From: Acidovorax sp. T1
Lineage (GTDB): Bacteria; Pseudomonadota; Gammaproteobacteria; Burkholderiales; Burkholderiaceae_C
Direction: 5' to 3'
Assembly: GCF_002176815.1 (NCBI RefSeq)
Contig: NZ_CP021648.1
Location: forward strand, 2,116,001-2,180,000
DNA: 64,000 nucleotides
Of the stretch, positions 15,137 through 23,859 are shown in pieces. Position 1 is the first letter of the stretch. Each line of letters starts with the position of its first letter. The translations under genes were made by a program, and so were the position numbers. The notes under the pieces are model-generated. The model was not told where the DNA came from, made no database searches, and saw only the letters and a list, made by a program, of their open reading frames with translations.

Positions 15137-17182
15137 ATGAGCAACGCCCTCCTCGACTTCACCGATCTTCCCCTGTTTGACCGGATCACGCCCGCCGACG
15201 TCGCCCCTGCGATGGACGCGTTGCTGGACAAGGCCAACGCGGCCCTTGAAACGGTCACGGCCGCCGATTTTCCGGCCCGCTGGGATGCCGTTGCGAAGGT
15301 GCTGGACGTCGCCACGGAACATTTGGGCACCGCCTGGGGGGCCGTCAGCCATCTGAACAGCGTGGCCGACACACCGGAGCTGCGGGCCGCCTACAACGCG
15401 GCATTGCCCCGGGTCACCGAATTCTGGACCCGCCTCGGCGCCGATGAGCGCCTGTATGCCAAGTACAAGGCCATCGACCCTGCCACGCTGACCCCTGAGC
15501 AACGCCAGGCCCACAAGAATGCCGTGCGCAATTTTGTGCTCAGCGGCGCCGAACTCACCGGGGCTGCGAAAGAGCGTTTTGCGCAGATCCAGGAACGGCA
15601 GGCCGAGCTGAGCCAGAAGTTCAGCGAAAACGCGCTCGATGCCACCGACGCCTTTGCCTACTACGCCACGGCAGAAGAGCTCGATGGCGTGCCCGCCGAC
15701 GTGCAGCAAACGGCACTGGCGGCGGCCCAGGCCGAAGGCAAGAGCGGCTACAAGCTCACGCTCAAGATGCCCTGCTATCTGCCGGTGATGCAGTTTGCCA
15801 CCCGCAGCGCGCTGCGCGAAACGATGTACCGCGCCTACGTGACGCGCGCCTCCGACCAGGCTGAAGGCGATGCCCGGCGCTTCGACAACTCGGCGCTCAT
15901 CCGTGAAATCCTGGCGCTGCGCCGCGAGGAGGCACGCCTTCTTGGTTACGACAATTTCGGCCAGGTGTCGGTGGTGCCCAAGATGGCCCAATCGCCCGAC
16001 GAGGTAGTGACCTTTCTGCGCGACCTGGCGCGCCGCGCCCGCCCCTACGCCGAAAAGGACGTGGCCGATCTGCGCGACTTTGCGGCCAGCGAGTTGGGCC
16101 TGCACGATCCACAGGCCTGGGACTGGCCCTATCTTGCCGAGAGGCTCAAAGAGGCGCGCTACGCCTTCAGCGAGCAGGAAGTCAAAAAATATTTCACGGC
16201 CCCCAAGGTGTTGGCGGGTCTTTTCAAGATCATCGAAACGCTGTTCGAGGTCAGCATCCGCCGCGACAGCGCATCCGTGTGGAACCCTGCCGTCGAGTTC
16301 TATCGCATCGAGCGCAACGGCCCCAACGGCACGGAACTGGTAGGCCAGTTCTATCTCGACCAGCCCGCCCGCACCGGCAAACGCGGCGGCGCCTGGATGG
16401 ACGATGCGCGCACCCGCTGGCTGCGCCCCGACACCGGCGTGCTGCAGACCCCCGTGGCACATCTGGTGTGCAATTTTGCCGACGGTGTGGATGGCAAGCC
16501 ACCGCTGCTCACCCATGACGACGTGATCACGCTGTTTCACGAATTCGGCCACGGCTTGCACCATATGCTGACGCAAGTGAACGAACGCGATGTATCAGGC
16601 ATCAGCGGCGTGGAGTGGGATGCCGTCGAGTTGCCCAGCCAGTTCATGGAAAACTTCTGCTGGGAATGGAATGTGCTGCGCAACATGACCGCCCATGTCG
16701 ATACCGGCGCGCCACTGCCGCGCGAACTGTTCGACAAGATGACCGCCGCGAAAAACTTCCAGAGCGGCATGGGCACATTGCGCCAGATCGAATTTGCCCT
16801 GTTCGACATGCTGCTGCACACCGACCACGACCCGGCCCAGGACTTCATGCCCTTGCTGGCCGAGGTGCGCAGCGAGGTGTCGGTGCTGCCCCCGCCCTCG
16901 TTCAGCCGCACGGCCCACACCTTCAGCCATATTTTTGCCGGCGGCTATGCGGCCGGCTACTACAGCTACAAATGGGCGGAAGTGCTCAGCGCCGATGCCT
17001 ATGCGGCCTTCGAAGAAACCGCCGGCAGCGACGGCCTGCCCAGCACCGAAACGGGCCGCCGCTACCGGCAAGCCATCCTGGAAGCGGGCGGCAGTCGCCC
17101 CGCCATGGAGTCCTTCAAGGCATTTCGCGGCCGCGAGCCCACGCTGGATGCGCTGCTGCGCCACCAGGGCATGGCCACTTAA
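15137..17182 (+). CDS. prlC: M3-family metallopeptidase, oligopeptidase A type
   Basis: 681 residues, near E. coli oligopeptidase A (680). It is a cytoplasmic zinc peptidase that degrades oligopeptides, including cleaved signal peptides. The zinc motif HEFGHGLHHM is at about 468-472, with the third ligand region ELPSQFMENFCWEW downstream. The start at 15137 (MSNALLDFTDLPLFDRI) matches the family. It follows folD by 66 bases on the same strand. A palindromic repeat lies just after the stop. Confidence 0.95.
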   Translation: MSNALLDFTDLPLFDRITPADVAPAMDALLDKANAALETVTAADFPARWDAVAKVLDVATEHLGTAWGAVSHLNSVADTPELRAAYNAALPRVTEFWTRLGADERLYAKYKAIDPATLTPEQRQAHKNAVRNFVLSGAELTGAAKERFAQIQERQAELSQKFSENALDATDAFAYYATAEELDGVPADVQQTALAAAQAEGKSGYKLTLKMPCYLPVMQFATRSALRETMYRAYVTRASDQAEGDARRFDNSALIREILALRREEARLLGYDNFGQVSVVPKMAQSPDEVVTFLRDLARRARPYAEKDVADLRDFAASELGLHDPQAWDWPYLAERLKEARYAFSEQEVKKYFTAPKVLAGLFKIIETLFEVSIRRDSASVWNPAVEFYRIERNGPNGTELVGQFYLDQPARTGKRGGAWMDDARTRWLRPDTGVLQTPVAHLVCNFADGVDGKPPLLTHDDVITLFHEFGHGLHHMLTQVNERDVSGISGVEWDAVELPSQFMENFCWEWNVLRNMTAHVDTGAPLPRELFDKMTAAKNFQSGMGTLRQIEFALFDMLLHTDHDPAQDFMPLLAEVRSEVSVLPPPSFSRTAHTFSHIFAGGYAAGYYSYKWAEVLSADAYAAFEETAGSDGLPSTETGRRYRQAILEAGGSRPAMESFKAFRGREPTLDALLRHQGMAT

Positions 17183-17193
17183 AAGCAATGCTG

Positions 17194-17266
17194 CCAGCGC
17201 CTTTCTTTCGCGTGTTTTAGGTAATTTTTGGGCTCTAGCCCTTTAAATACAAGCGCTGGCAGCTAT
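17194..17266 (-). repeat. Palindromic repeat copy 5, after prlC
   Basis: On the minus strand the core (17220-17266) runs ATAGCTGCCAGCGCTTG, spacer, AGGGCTAGAGCCC and AAAAATT. An outer arm GCTGCCAGCGC at about 17194 pairs perfectly with GCGCTGGCAGC at 17253-17263, so the whole stretch can form a large hairpin. Confidence 0.8.
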
Positions 17267-17300
17267 GATTTTTGATAGTCTACAGCCCAAAGGAAACCGC

Positions 17301-17942
17301 ATGTTTAGCCTTCGCACCGCTTCCGCCCTTGCCGCCACCTGCGCCGCAGCCACCTTGCTGGCCACCGCCGCGCAGGCCCAGCAGGTGTATCGCATCGTCG
17401 GCCCCGATGGCAAGGTGACTTTCTCCGACCGCGCGCCCGCCGCGGGCGCCGAAAGTGCCACCCTCAGCGGCGGCCCGCGTAGCGCCAGCGGTCCGGAGGC
17501 CCTGCCCTACCAACTGCGCCAGGTGACCACGCGCTTTCCCGTGACGCTGTACACCAGCACCGACTGCGCGCCCTGCAACAGCGCACGCAACCTGCTCGCC
17601 AACCGTGGCATTCCGTTCACCGAACGCACCGTGACCAGCAACGACGACATCGACGCTCTCAAGCGCCTGAGCGGCGAGACCAGCCTGCCCTTTGGCACGA
17701 TCGGCGCACAGCAGCTGCGCGGCTTCTCCGACGTCGAGTGGACCCAGTACCTGAACGCAGCCGGCTACCCGCAGCAATCGCAGCTACCGCCCAACTACCA
17801 GGCACCTGCCCCCACCCCCCTGGTGGCCGTCAAGCAGGCAACGCCTGCACCAGCTGCCACCTCGGCCCCAGCGCCACGGCCGGTTACTCCACCCGTCAAC
17901 AACGGCCCCACGCCCAGCAATCCGGCAGGGATCCGCTTTTGA
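17301..17942 (+). CDS. Exported DUF4124 and glutaredoxin-domain protein
   Basis: 213 residues. A Sec signal peptide ends near AAQAQQ (about 27). A DUF4124 segment (VYRIVGPDGKVTFSDRAP) follows, then a glutaredoxin-like domain with CAPC in LYTSTDCAPCNSARNLL and the cis-Pro region SLPFGTI. The tail is a Pro/Ala-rich linker. A periplasmic thiol redox role is likely, but the partner is unknown. The ATG at 17301 has AAGGAA upstream. It stands alone, convergent with rpiA. Confidence 0.85.
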   Translation: MFSLRTASALAATCAAATLLATAAQAQQVYRIVGPDGKVTFSDRAPAAGAESATLSGGPRSASGPEALPYQLRQVTTRFPVTLYTSTDCAPCNSARNLLANRGIPFTERTVTSNDDIDALKRLSGETSLPFGTIGAQQLRGFSDVEWTQYLNAAGYPQQSQLPPNYQAPAPTPLVAVKQATPAPAATSAPAPRPVTPPVNNGPTPSNPAGIRF

Positions 17943-18010
17943 TGGCCCGCGCACGTTCAAAACTGGTCGCGCCACGTTCTCCTTCGCTCCCAGCGATCAC
18001 TGGCTGAATT

Positions 18011-18700
18011 TCAGCAGGCCAGGATCTTCACGCCCTGCGCCGTGCCCAGCAGGCAGATGTTGGCTTTCTGGTGTGCAAACACGCCCACCGTCACCACGCC
18101 CGGCCACTGGTTGACTTCGGTCTCGAAAGCCAGCGGGTCAGTGATGGTCAGACCTCGCACATCCAGGATGTGCTGGCCGTTGTCGGTCACCAGCGGCTGC
18201 CCATCCTTCATGCGCAGGCTTGCCACGCCGCCCAGCGCGGCAAACCGCCGCGCAATGTGCTGCGCCGCCATGGGAATCACCTCGACCGGCAATGGAAAGC
18301 GGCCCAATGCCGGCACCAGCTTGGACGCATCGACGATGCAGACAAAGCGGCTGGCCAGGGCTGCCACAATCTTTTCGCGCGTCAGCGCAGCGCCGCCGCC
18401 CTTGACCATGTAGCCCTGTTCATCGATTTCATCCGCACCATCGATGTACACCGCCAGCGACTCCACCTCGTTGGCATCGAACACCGGTATTCCCAGTGCC
18501 TTGAGTCGCTCTGTGCTGGCCACCGAACTAGACACGGCGCCCCTGATCTGATCCTTCATACCAGCCAGGGCGTCGATGAACTTGTTGACTGTGGAGCCCG
18601 TGCCAACCCCCACAATGCTGCCTGGCACCACATATTGCAGCGCTGCCTGGCCTACCATGGCCTTGAGTTCGTCTTGGGTCAAAGGATGTGAAGTCGTCAT
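18011..18700 (-). CDS. rpiA: Ribose-5-phosphate isomerase A
   Basis: 229 residues. It interconverts ribose-5-phosphate and ribulose-5-phosphate in the pentose phosphate pathway. Signature parts are [14 protein letters not shown] (phosphate loop), [18 protein letters not shown] and PVEVIPMA. The ATG at 18700 lies 38 bases from the divergent pyrD start, so the two promoters overlap. Confidence 0.97.
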   Translation of the reverse strand: MTTSHPLTQDELKAMVGQAALQYVVPGSIVGVGTGSTVNKFIDALAGMKDQIRGAVSSSVASTERLKALGIPVFDANEVESLAVYIDGADEIDEQGYMVKGGGAALTREKIVAALASRFVCIVDASKLVPALGRFPLPVEVIPMAAQHIARRFAALGGVASLRMKDGQPLVTDNGQHILDVRGLTITDPLAFETEVNQWPGVVTVGVFAHQKANICLLGTAQGVKILAC

Positions 18701-18738
18701 GGGAGAGAATCAAAAGGTAATCCTCGAATTATCTTCCC

Positions 18739-19821
18739 ATGTCATTGATCCCCTACGCCCTCACCCGCCCCTTTCTTTTTGGCATGGACGCTGAAGCCGC
18801 CCACGAACTCACCATGGGCATGCTTGCGCGGGGCCAGCACACCCCCATGCAGTGGGCCTGGTGCAACGAAACCGTAGACGACCCCATCGAGCTGGCCGGG
18901 CTGACCTTTCCTAATCGCGTGGGCCTGGCCGCAGGCCTGGACAAAAACGCCCGCTGCATCGACGCCCTGGGCGCCATGGGCTTCGGGTTTGTGGAAGTGG
19001 GCACGGTCACGCCCAAGGGACAGCCGGGCAACCCCAAGCCCCGTATGTTCCGCCTGCCCGAGGCGCGGGCCCTGATCAACCGGCTGGGCTTCAACAACGA
19101 TGGCCTGGATGCGTTCATTCACAACGTGCAGCAGGCCCGCTTTCGCACGCAGAAACGCAAACACCCCATGTTGCTCGGCCTGAACATCGGCAAGAACGCC
19201 AGCACGCCGATTGAAAACGCCACCAGCGATTACCTCACCTGCCTGGAAGGGGTGTACCCGCACGCTGATTACGTCACGGTCAATATCAGTTCGCCGAACA
19301 CGCAGAACCTGCGCGCACTGCAAAGCGACGCAGCACTCGATGCCCTGCTGGGCGCCATTGCCGAACGCCGAGAAACACTGGCCGCGCAACACCCCCAGAA
19401 GGACGGCAAAGGCACCACCAAGGCGCGCCGCGTGCCCATCTTCGTCAAGATTGCCCCGGACCTTGACGAGGCGCAGGTGTCGGTGATCGCCGCCACGCTG
19501 CAACGCCATGGCATGGATGGCGTGATTGCCACCAACACCACCATCAGCCGGGAAGCCGTCAAGGGAATGCCCCATGCCAATGAACTGGGAGGGCTCAGCG
19601 GCGCACCCGTGCTGGAGGCCAGCAACCAGGTGATCCGCCAACTGCGCGCCGCGCTGGGAAGCCGTTTTCCCATCATCGGCGTGGGCGGCATCCTGAGCGC
19701 CGAAGACGCCCTGGGCAAAATCCGCGCAGGGGCGGACGTGGTGCAGATTTACACCGGCCTGATTTATGAAGGCCCCGCACTCGTTGCAAAGGCAGCGCGC
19801 GCCATCAAGGCGATGGGCTGA
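18739..19821 (+). CDS. pyrD: Dihydroorotate dehydrogenase, quinone-dependent class 2
   Basis: 360 residues, with the N-terminal helical quinone-tunnel region of class 2 enzymes ([19 protein letters not shown]). It oxidises dihydroorotate to orotate at the inner membrane in pyrimidine synthesis. FMN and substrate motifs include [29 protein letters not shown], the Ser base in NTTISR, and [11 protein letters not shown]. It is divergent from rpiA and convergent with the yqj-like trio. Confidence 0.97.
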   Translation: MSLIPYALTRPFLFGMDAEAAHELTMGMLARGQHTPMQWAWCNETVDDPIELAGLTFPNRVGLAAGLDKNARCIDALGAMGFGFVEVGTVTPKGQPGNPKPRMFRLPEARALINRLGFNNDGLDAFIHNVQQARFRTQKRKHPMLLGLNIGKNASTPIENATSDYLTCLEGVYPHADYVTVNISSPNTQNLRALQSDAALDALLGAIAERRETLAAQHPQKDGKGTTKARRVPIFVKIAPDLDEAQVSVIAATLQRHGMDGVIATNTTISREAVKGMPHANELGGLSGAPVLEASNQVIRQLRAALGSRFPIIGVGGILSAEDALGKIRAGADVVQIYTGLIYEGPALVAKAARAIKAMG

Positions 19822-19840
19822 CCGTCTGATTCATGGGCGA

Positions 19841-19868
19841 CATACGAGGCCTTGCGCTGCCCCGTATG
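19841..19868. terminator. Hairpin between convergent pyrD and the yqjK-like gene
   Basis: CATACGAGGC pairs with GCCCCGTATG with one mismatch across an eight-base loop. There is no U-run on either side, so it may be a weak bidirectional terminator or mRNA end stabiliser. Confidence 0.45.
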
Positions 19869-19882
19869 TATGGAGGGCAACC

Positions 19883-19909
19883 TCGCCCTATCGCCCTATC
19901 GCCCTATCG
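19883..19909. repeat. Three 9-bp tandem repeats TCGCCCTAT
   Basis: Three perfect copies. The stop codon of the yqjK-like gene (TAG, minus strand, 19906-19904) lies in the last copy, so the repeat reaches into the coding end. Confidence 0.75.
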
Positions 19910-20215
19910 CCGCAGGCCCATCACCAGCGGCAGCGCAACCCCTGCCCACCGGATCAGCCGGCGTGGGCCTGCCGCAATGGCCACGCCGGCCAGGGCGGCC
20001 ACTGTTGCGGCAGGGTGCTGACGGGCAAAGGCAACAGCGCGCGCCAGAAACGGGGCATCGGCATCCTCTGTCCCCGCAACGGCAGCCAAAGCCTGGGACT
20101 GCAACCGGGCGGCGCGGCGAGCGCGCAAACGCTCGCGCTGCACGGCAATGCGGTCCAGCACCTTTTGCTGCGCGGCCGTTGCATGCACGGGCAAAGCCTG
20201 TTCGGAAGAGTTCAC
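19904..20215 (-). CDS. Small membrane protein, YqjK-like
   Basis: 103 residues with a GTG start whose last two bases lie in the TGA of the preceding gene (GTGA overlap). The N-terminus is charged and helical (QKVLDRIAVQRERLRARRAAR); the C-terminal half has an Ala-rich hydrophobic stretch (HPAATVAALAGVAIAAGPRR). The position as third gene after DUF883 and DUF1469 proteins matches yqjDEK of enterobacteria. The function is unknown; the trio is associated with stress and ribosome or membrane tethering in E. coli. Confidence 0.7.
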   Translation of the reverse strand: MNSSEQALPVHATAAQQKVLDRIAVQRERLRARRAARLQSQALAAVAGTEDADAPFLARAVAFARQHPAATVAALAGVAIAAGPRRLIRWAGVALPLVMGLRR

Positions 20216-20607
20216 AAGCGCTCCTTGATATCACGCCAGTCTTGCGACAACTCACGCCGGGTGAGGGCAAAGCCATTGCCCGTGCTGCGCACCACCGCGA
20301 CCAGCCTGAAAATGGCAGCGCACCAAGCCACCAGCCAGGTGCCGGCCACCACCCAGGCGACCAGTCCACGGTGCGGAGTGTCCCAGAACTGCACCAGCAC
20401 GGCCAGCGACAACAACACCAAGGTCACCACGGTGAGCCCGGTGACAGCAATCAACAGCACCAGCAAATGCTGCAAACGCTGCTTTTGCTCCAGCCATTCC
20501 AGGCGCGCCAATTCCAGCCGGTCTTCAGCAGCAATGGCTCCTTCGATGACATTCGCCCGCCAGCGCGCCGCGAATGCCTCCAGCCCAAGCAGGGAGAGCC
20601 AGTTCAT
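20212..20607 (-). CDS. YqjE/phage-holin-like membrane protein (DUF1469)
   Basis: 131 residues with two transmembrane helices at about 48-72 (LLVLLIAVTGLTVVTLVLLSL) and 82-105. Charged cytoplasmic ends flank them (EDRLELARLEWLEQKQRLQ and TRRELSQDWRDIKERL). It is the middle gene of the minus-strand trio, 39 bases after the DUF883 gene, and overlaps the next start. The biochemical role is not known. Confidence 0.8.
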   Translation of the reverse strand: MNWLSLLGLEAFAARWRANVIEGAIAAEDRLELARLEWLEQKQRLQHLLVLLIAVTGLTVVTLVLLSLAVLVQFWDTPHRGLVAWVVAGTWLVAWCAAIFRLVAVVRSTGNGFALTRRELSQDWRDIKERL

Positions 20608-20646
20608 AGGAGCCGTCCCTGCGTGAGCGGGATGGACGGCAGTCGA

Positions 20647-20949
20647 TCAGCGCCGCGCAAGCAAAAAGCCCACCAAAGCGCCCACGGCCAACGCCGCGCC
20701 GGCAACGCGCCAGGGCTCGTCGTGGGCGTAACGGTCGGCCGCCAGGGCGGCGTCCTTGGCCTGGCGTGCAGCCTCTTGTGCGGCGCGCACGGTCGACTCG
20801 CGCACCGAGTGCAAGCCGTCGTCCAGACGCTGGCGCAGCACCTTGATCTCGGGGAAAGTATCCAGATCCCTGCTGGCCAGCAAGCCGCGCAGATCAGAAA
20901 CCAGTTTTTCGAGTTCGCCCTGGGTGGTTGTGGTGTCAGAAGCAGTCAT
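20647..20949 (-). CDS. YqjD/ElaB-like DUF883 protein
   Basis: 100 residues from the ATG at 20949. A long amphipathic region (LEKLVSDLRGLLASRDLD and RAAQEAARQAKDAALAADRY) is followed by the YAHDEPW motif and a C-terminal membrane helix ending GFLLARR. In E. coli, YqjD and ElaB bind ribosomes and anchor them to the inner membrane in stationary phase; this role is by homology. It is the first gene of the trio. Confidence 0.85.
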   Translation of the reverse strand: MTASDTTTTQGELEKLVSDLRGLLASRDLDTFPEIKVLRQRLDDGLHSVRESTVRAAQEAARQAKDAALAADRYAHDEPWRVAGAALAVGALVGFLLARR

Positions 20950-21090
20950 AGAGGCCTTTCGTTGCAATAAAGGAGCAGCACCTGCAGCACAGACGCTGCA
21001 AGCGCTTGTGGATCATCTTAGCGACATGCCCAGAAACCGTCACGCCGCATGGTCGGTAAACGTTACCAAAAGACCGGGATTTGACGCATG

Positions 21091-22189
21091 TCAAACCATA
21101 TGGAGCACATGGCCGGCAATGGCCAGTGCGCTGGTGAGGCCCGGAGATTCGATGCCAAAAAGATTTACCAAGCCCGGCACGCCATGGTCGCGCGGCCCCT
21201 GGATAAGAAAGTCTGCAGCGGGTGCGTCGGCGCCATGGATCTTGGGGCGGATGCCGGCATAGCCCGGCGCCAGCGCACCGTCGCGCAAGCCGGGCCAGTA
21301 TTTGCGCACTTCACCGTAAAAAACGTCCCCCCGCGCCGCATCGACCAGCAGGTCATCGGCCGAGTCCACCCATTGCACGTCGGGCCCGAACTTGGCTTGC
21401 CCACCCAGATCCAGCGTCAGATGAACCCCGCAGGCCTGCGGCCTCGGGCACCGGGTAGATCAGGCGGTTGAAAGGCGCCTTTCCAGCCAGTGTGAAATAA
21501 GTGCCTTTGGCAAAGTGCGCAGCCGGAATATGGCGTGCGTCAAGCCCGGAGAACTGCCGGGCCAGTGACGGAGCATGCAAACCCGCCGCATTAACCACGG
21601 TGCTGGCTTGCAGGCGCGTGCCGTCATTTGCTTCCAAAAAAATAGCATCTTGCGTACACTGCGCAAGCGCTAGAGGCGAATTTAATGCCACAAGCCCGCC
21701 GGCATGTTCCAGATCACCCTGCAGGGCGAGCATGAGCGCATGGCTGTCTACGATCCCCGTGCTGGGCGAATGCAATGCCGCCACGCATTCCAGGGCGGGC
21801 TCCAGCGACTGGGCTGCGTCGCGGTCCAGCCACTGCAGGTCCAGAACACCGTTGGCGATGGCCCGCTCCCGAATCGACCGAAGCCCTGCCAGCTGATCCG
21901 GCGAAGTCGCCACCAGCAGCTTGCCACAGCGGCGATGCGGCACCGCGCGGTCGGCGCAGTAGGTGTACAGCAGATCCCGGCCCTGAACGCACAGACGCGC
22001 CTTGAGAGAGCTCGTGGGGTAATACAGCCCCGCATGAATGACCTCGCTGTTGCGCGAACTGGTGCCTGTGCCGATGGCGTCTGCGGCCTCCAGCACCATC
22101 ACCTCGCGCCCCTGCAACGCCAGCGCACGGGCCACGGCAAGGCCCACCACGCCCGCCCCCACTACCACGCAATCCACTTTGTCCGTCAT
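21091..22189 (-). pseudogene. FAD-dependent oxidoreductase, LhgO-like, with a single-base frameshift
   Basis: The start [20 protein letters not shown] is the dinucleotide fold of DAO-type flavoproteins, with [15 protein letters not shown] typical of the L-2-hydroxyglutarate oxidase family. The frame holds to YPVPEAAGL (about 21430), then an extra base shifts it. The downstream frame continues [20 protein letters not shown] and ends [18 protein letters not shown]. Removing one base gives a continuous 365-residue protein, the family length. AAGGAAGA precedes the ATG. Part of the middle ([17 protein letters not shown]) is encoded by a palindromic repeat copy. It may be a real pseudogene or a sequence error. 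Confidence 0.8.
21642..21689 (+). repeat. Palindromic repeat copy 6, inside the FAD oxidoreductase gene
   Basis: ATAGCATCTTGCG, spacer, GCGCAAGCGCTAGAGGCG and an AT-rich tail. It matches copy 14 closely at GCGCTAGAGGC. It is read in frame on the opposite strand. Confidence 0.7.
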
Positions 22190-22360
22190 TGTTGTCTTCC
22201 TTTGTTCTTTGAAAAGCCTGGAGACCGGTTCAACACCTTGCAGCACGTTCATGGCGTGGGTGCTGCGGCATGGCCTTCTTTGAGGGCCCACAAAGTCGGC
22301 AATTTCAGCCACGCATGCACGGCTGGACCAAAGCCATCAGCGCCATGGTGCACCCACCAT

Positions 22361-22395
22361 GAAAAAACCCTTGCAGACATTCATCTGCAAGGGTT
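22361..22395 (-). terminator. Rho-independent terminator of the tRNA-Val pair
   Basis: On the minus strand, AACCCTTGCAGA pairs perfectly with TCTGCAAGGGTT (12-bp stem, six-base loop) and is followed by six T. It begins 5 bases after the 3' CCA of the second tRNA. Confidence 0.92.
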
Positions 22396-22399
22396 GAAT

Positions 22400-22474
22400 T
22401 GGTGGGTGATACATGGATCGAACATGTGACCCCTGCCGTGTGAAGGCAGTGCTCTACCGCTGAGCTAATCACCC
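22400..22474 (-). tRNA. tRNA-Val (anticodon CAC), promoter-distal copy
   Basis: 75 bases including the encoded CCA. Acceptor GGGTGAT pairs with ATCACCC, the D-arm is AGCTCAGCGGTAGAGC, the anticodon loop TTCACAC sits on stem CTGCC/GGCAG, and the T-loop is TTCGATCC. It reads GTG codons. It is identical to the copy at 22517-22591. Confidence 0.95.
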
Positions 22475-22479
22475 GTCGT

Positions 22480-22495
22480 GCACCTTGAAAGGTGC
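22480..22495. other. Short hairpin in the spacer between the two tRNA genes
   Basis: GCACCTT-GA-AAGGTGC is a perfect 7-bp hairpin in the 42-base spacer. It may guide processing of the tandem precursor. Confidence 0.5.
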
Positions 22496-22516
22496 TTACG
22501 AGGCTGTCCAAAAGCG

Positions 22517-22591
22517 TGGTGGGTGATACATGGATCGAACATGTGACCCCTGCCGTGTGAAGGCAGTGCTCTACCGCTGAGCTAATCACCC
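22517..22591 (-). tRNA. tRNA-Val (anticodon CAC), promoter-proximal copy
   Basis: 75 bases, identical to the copy at 22400-22474. It is transcribed on the minus strand ahead of that copy, and both end at the shared terminator. Confidence 0.95.
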
Positions 22592-22628
22592 GTGTCGCTG
22601 TGACAGCCTTAGATTATGGCACAGCTTT

Positions 22629-23342
22629 TCAACCAACCTGGGAAGATCGCCAAATTGTTTTCCCGCCACTGGCCTTGTCGATTTGTGTCAAAACCTCTTC
22701 GTGGGCTGCTGCTTCCTGCTCGCTGGCGTGCAACACGGGCACGGCAAAGCTGCGCAGGTCGATCGGGACGAAGTTGGCGCCAGCGGCACTGTCCTGCGCA
22801 TCGTCAATGATCAGCAGAGCGTCCTGTCCCCGGGTGAGGTTGATGTACACGTCCGCCAGCAACTCGGCATCCAGCAAGGCGCCATGCAGCGTGCGACCAG
22901 AGTTGTCCACGCCCAGGCGGTCGCACAGCGCATCGAGCGAGTTGCGCTTGCCGGGATAGAGTTCCTTGGCCATGGCCAGGGTGTCGGTAATGCTGTCCAC
23001 AAAGCTGCGGAACGCGGGGCGACCCACCAGCTCCAGCTCCTTGTTCAGGAAGCCCACGTCAAATGCCGCGTTGTGGATGATGATCTCAGCGCCCTGCAGG
23101 TAGTCCAGCAGTTCGTCCGCCACGGCAGCAAACTTGGGCTTGTCCTTGAGGAACTCGTTGCTGATGCCGTGCACCCTGAGCGCATCCTCGTGGCTGTCGC
23201 GCCCGGGGTTGAGGTAGAAATGCTTGTTGTTGCCCGTGAGCTTGCGCGCCACCAGCTCCACGCAACCGATTTCGATGATGCGGTCGCCGCCCTCGGCGGA
23301 CAGACCCGTGGTTTCCGTGTCGAGAACAATTTGCCGTGACAT
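22629..23342 (-). CDS. dnaQ: DNA polymerase III epsilon subunit (proofreading exonuclease)
   Basis: 237 residues. DnaQ removes mismatched 3' nucleotides during replication. The DEDDh motifs are VLDTETTGL, HNAAFDVGFL and the His-Asp pair in RTLHGALLDAELLADVY. GGGAGG lies upstream of the ATG at 23342. The C-terminal part is extended, with a clamp-type Gln/hydrophobic stretch not obvious. It lies on the same strand as the downstream tRNA genes. Confidence 0.95.
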   Translation of the reverse strand: MSRQIVLDTETTGLSAEGGDRIIEIGCVELVARKLTGNNKHFYLNPGRDSHEDALRVHGISNEFLKDKPKFAAVADELLDYLQGAEIIIHNAAFDVGFLNKELELVGRPAFRSFVDSITDTLAMAKELYPGKRNSLDALCDRLGVDNSGRTLHGALLDAELLADVYINLTRGQDALLIIDDAQDSAAGANFVPIDLRSFAVPVLHASEQEAAAHEEVLTQIDKASGGKTIWRSSQVG

Positions 23343-23414
23343 CAGGCCTCCCGTGGTGCACGCGCTGCGCGGCGCAGGGCATTCATGCAGTGCTGGGCAA
23401 AAACACTGCACATT

Positions 23415-23753
23415 TCAGTGGTTTTCCTTGGCATGGTTGATGGAGTATTTGGGGATCTCCACCACCAGGTCTTTCTGCGCAAGGATGGCCTGGCACGAAA
23501 GCCGCGACTGGGGCTCCAGCCCCCAGGCGCGATCGAGCAGGTCTTCTTCTTCTTCCTCGGCCGCGTTGAGCGATTCCATGCCCGCGCGCACGATGACGTG
23601 GCAGGTGGTGCATGCGCAGCTCATGTCGCAGGCATGCTCGATGTTGATGTGGTTCTCCAGCAGCGCTTCGCAGATGGAGGTGCCCGCAGGCGCGGTGATC
23701 TCGGCGCCGGCGGGGCAATATTCAGGGTGGGGCAGTATCTTGATGACGGGCAT
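23415..23753 (-). CDS. fdx: ISC-type [2Fe-2S] ferredoxin
   Basis: 112 residues. It supplies electrons to Fe-S cluster assembly on IscU. Cluster ligands are C42-x5-C48-x2-C51 in CDMSCACTTC plus the Cys in RLSCQAIL, the pattern of adrenodoxin-like Fdx. It is the last gene of the hscB-hscA-fdx group. There is no iscX after it. Confidence 0.96.
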   Translation of the reverse strand: MPVIKILPHPEYCPAGAEITAPAGTSICEALLENHINIEHACDMSCACTTCHVIVRAGMESLNAAEEEEEDLLDRAWGLEPQSRLSCQAILAQKDLVVEIPKYSINHAKENH

Positions 23754-23859
23754 GGCGTCGCTTTGGTGGTCAGGGCTTGCACAACCGATGCTGCATCCCT
23801 GAGGGATATATCGCCGGAATCAGCGAGTGCGCGTCTGCGTTGCTGCAAGCCATGAAGGG

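Noticed and set aside
14513..16576. Open frame of 687 codons on the minus strand opposite folD and prlC
   Set aside because: It lies antisense to two well-conserved genes, its protein looks like a GC-rich shadow with no recognisable motif, and no start signal supports it.
22361..22395. tRNA 3' region as a phage attachment site
   Set aside because: There is no integrase or phage gene nearby and no second copy of the tRNA end other than the tandem gene; the hairpin is explained as a terminator.
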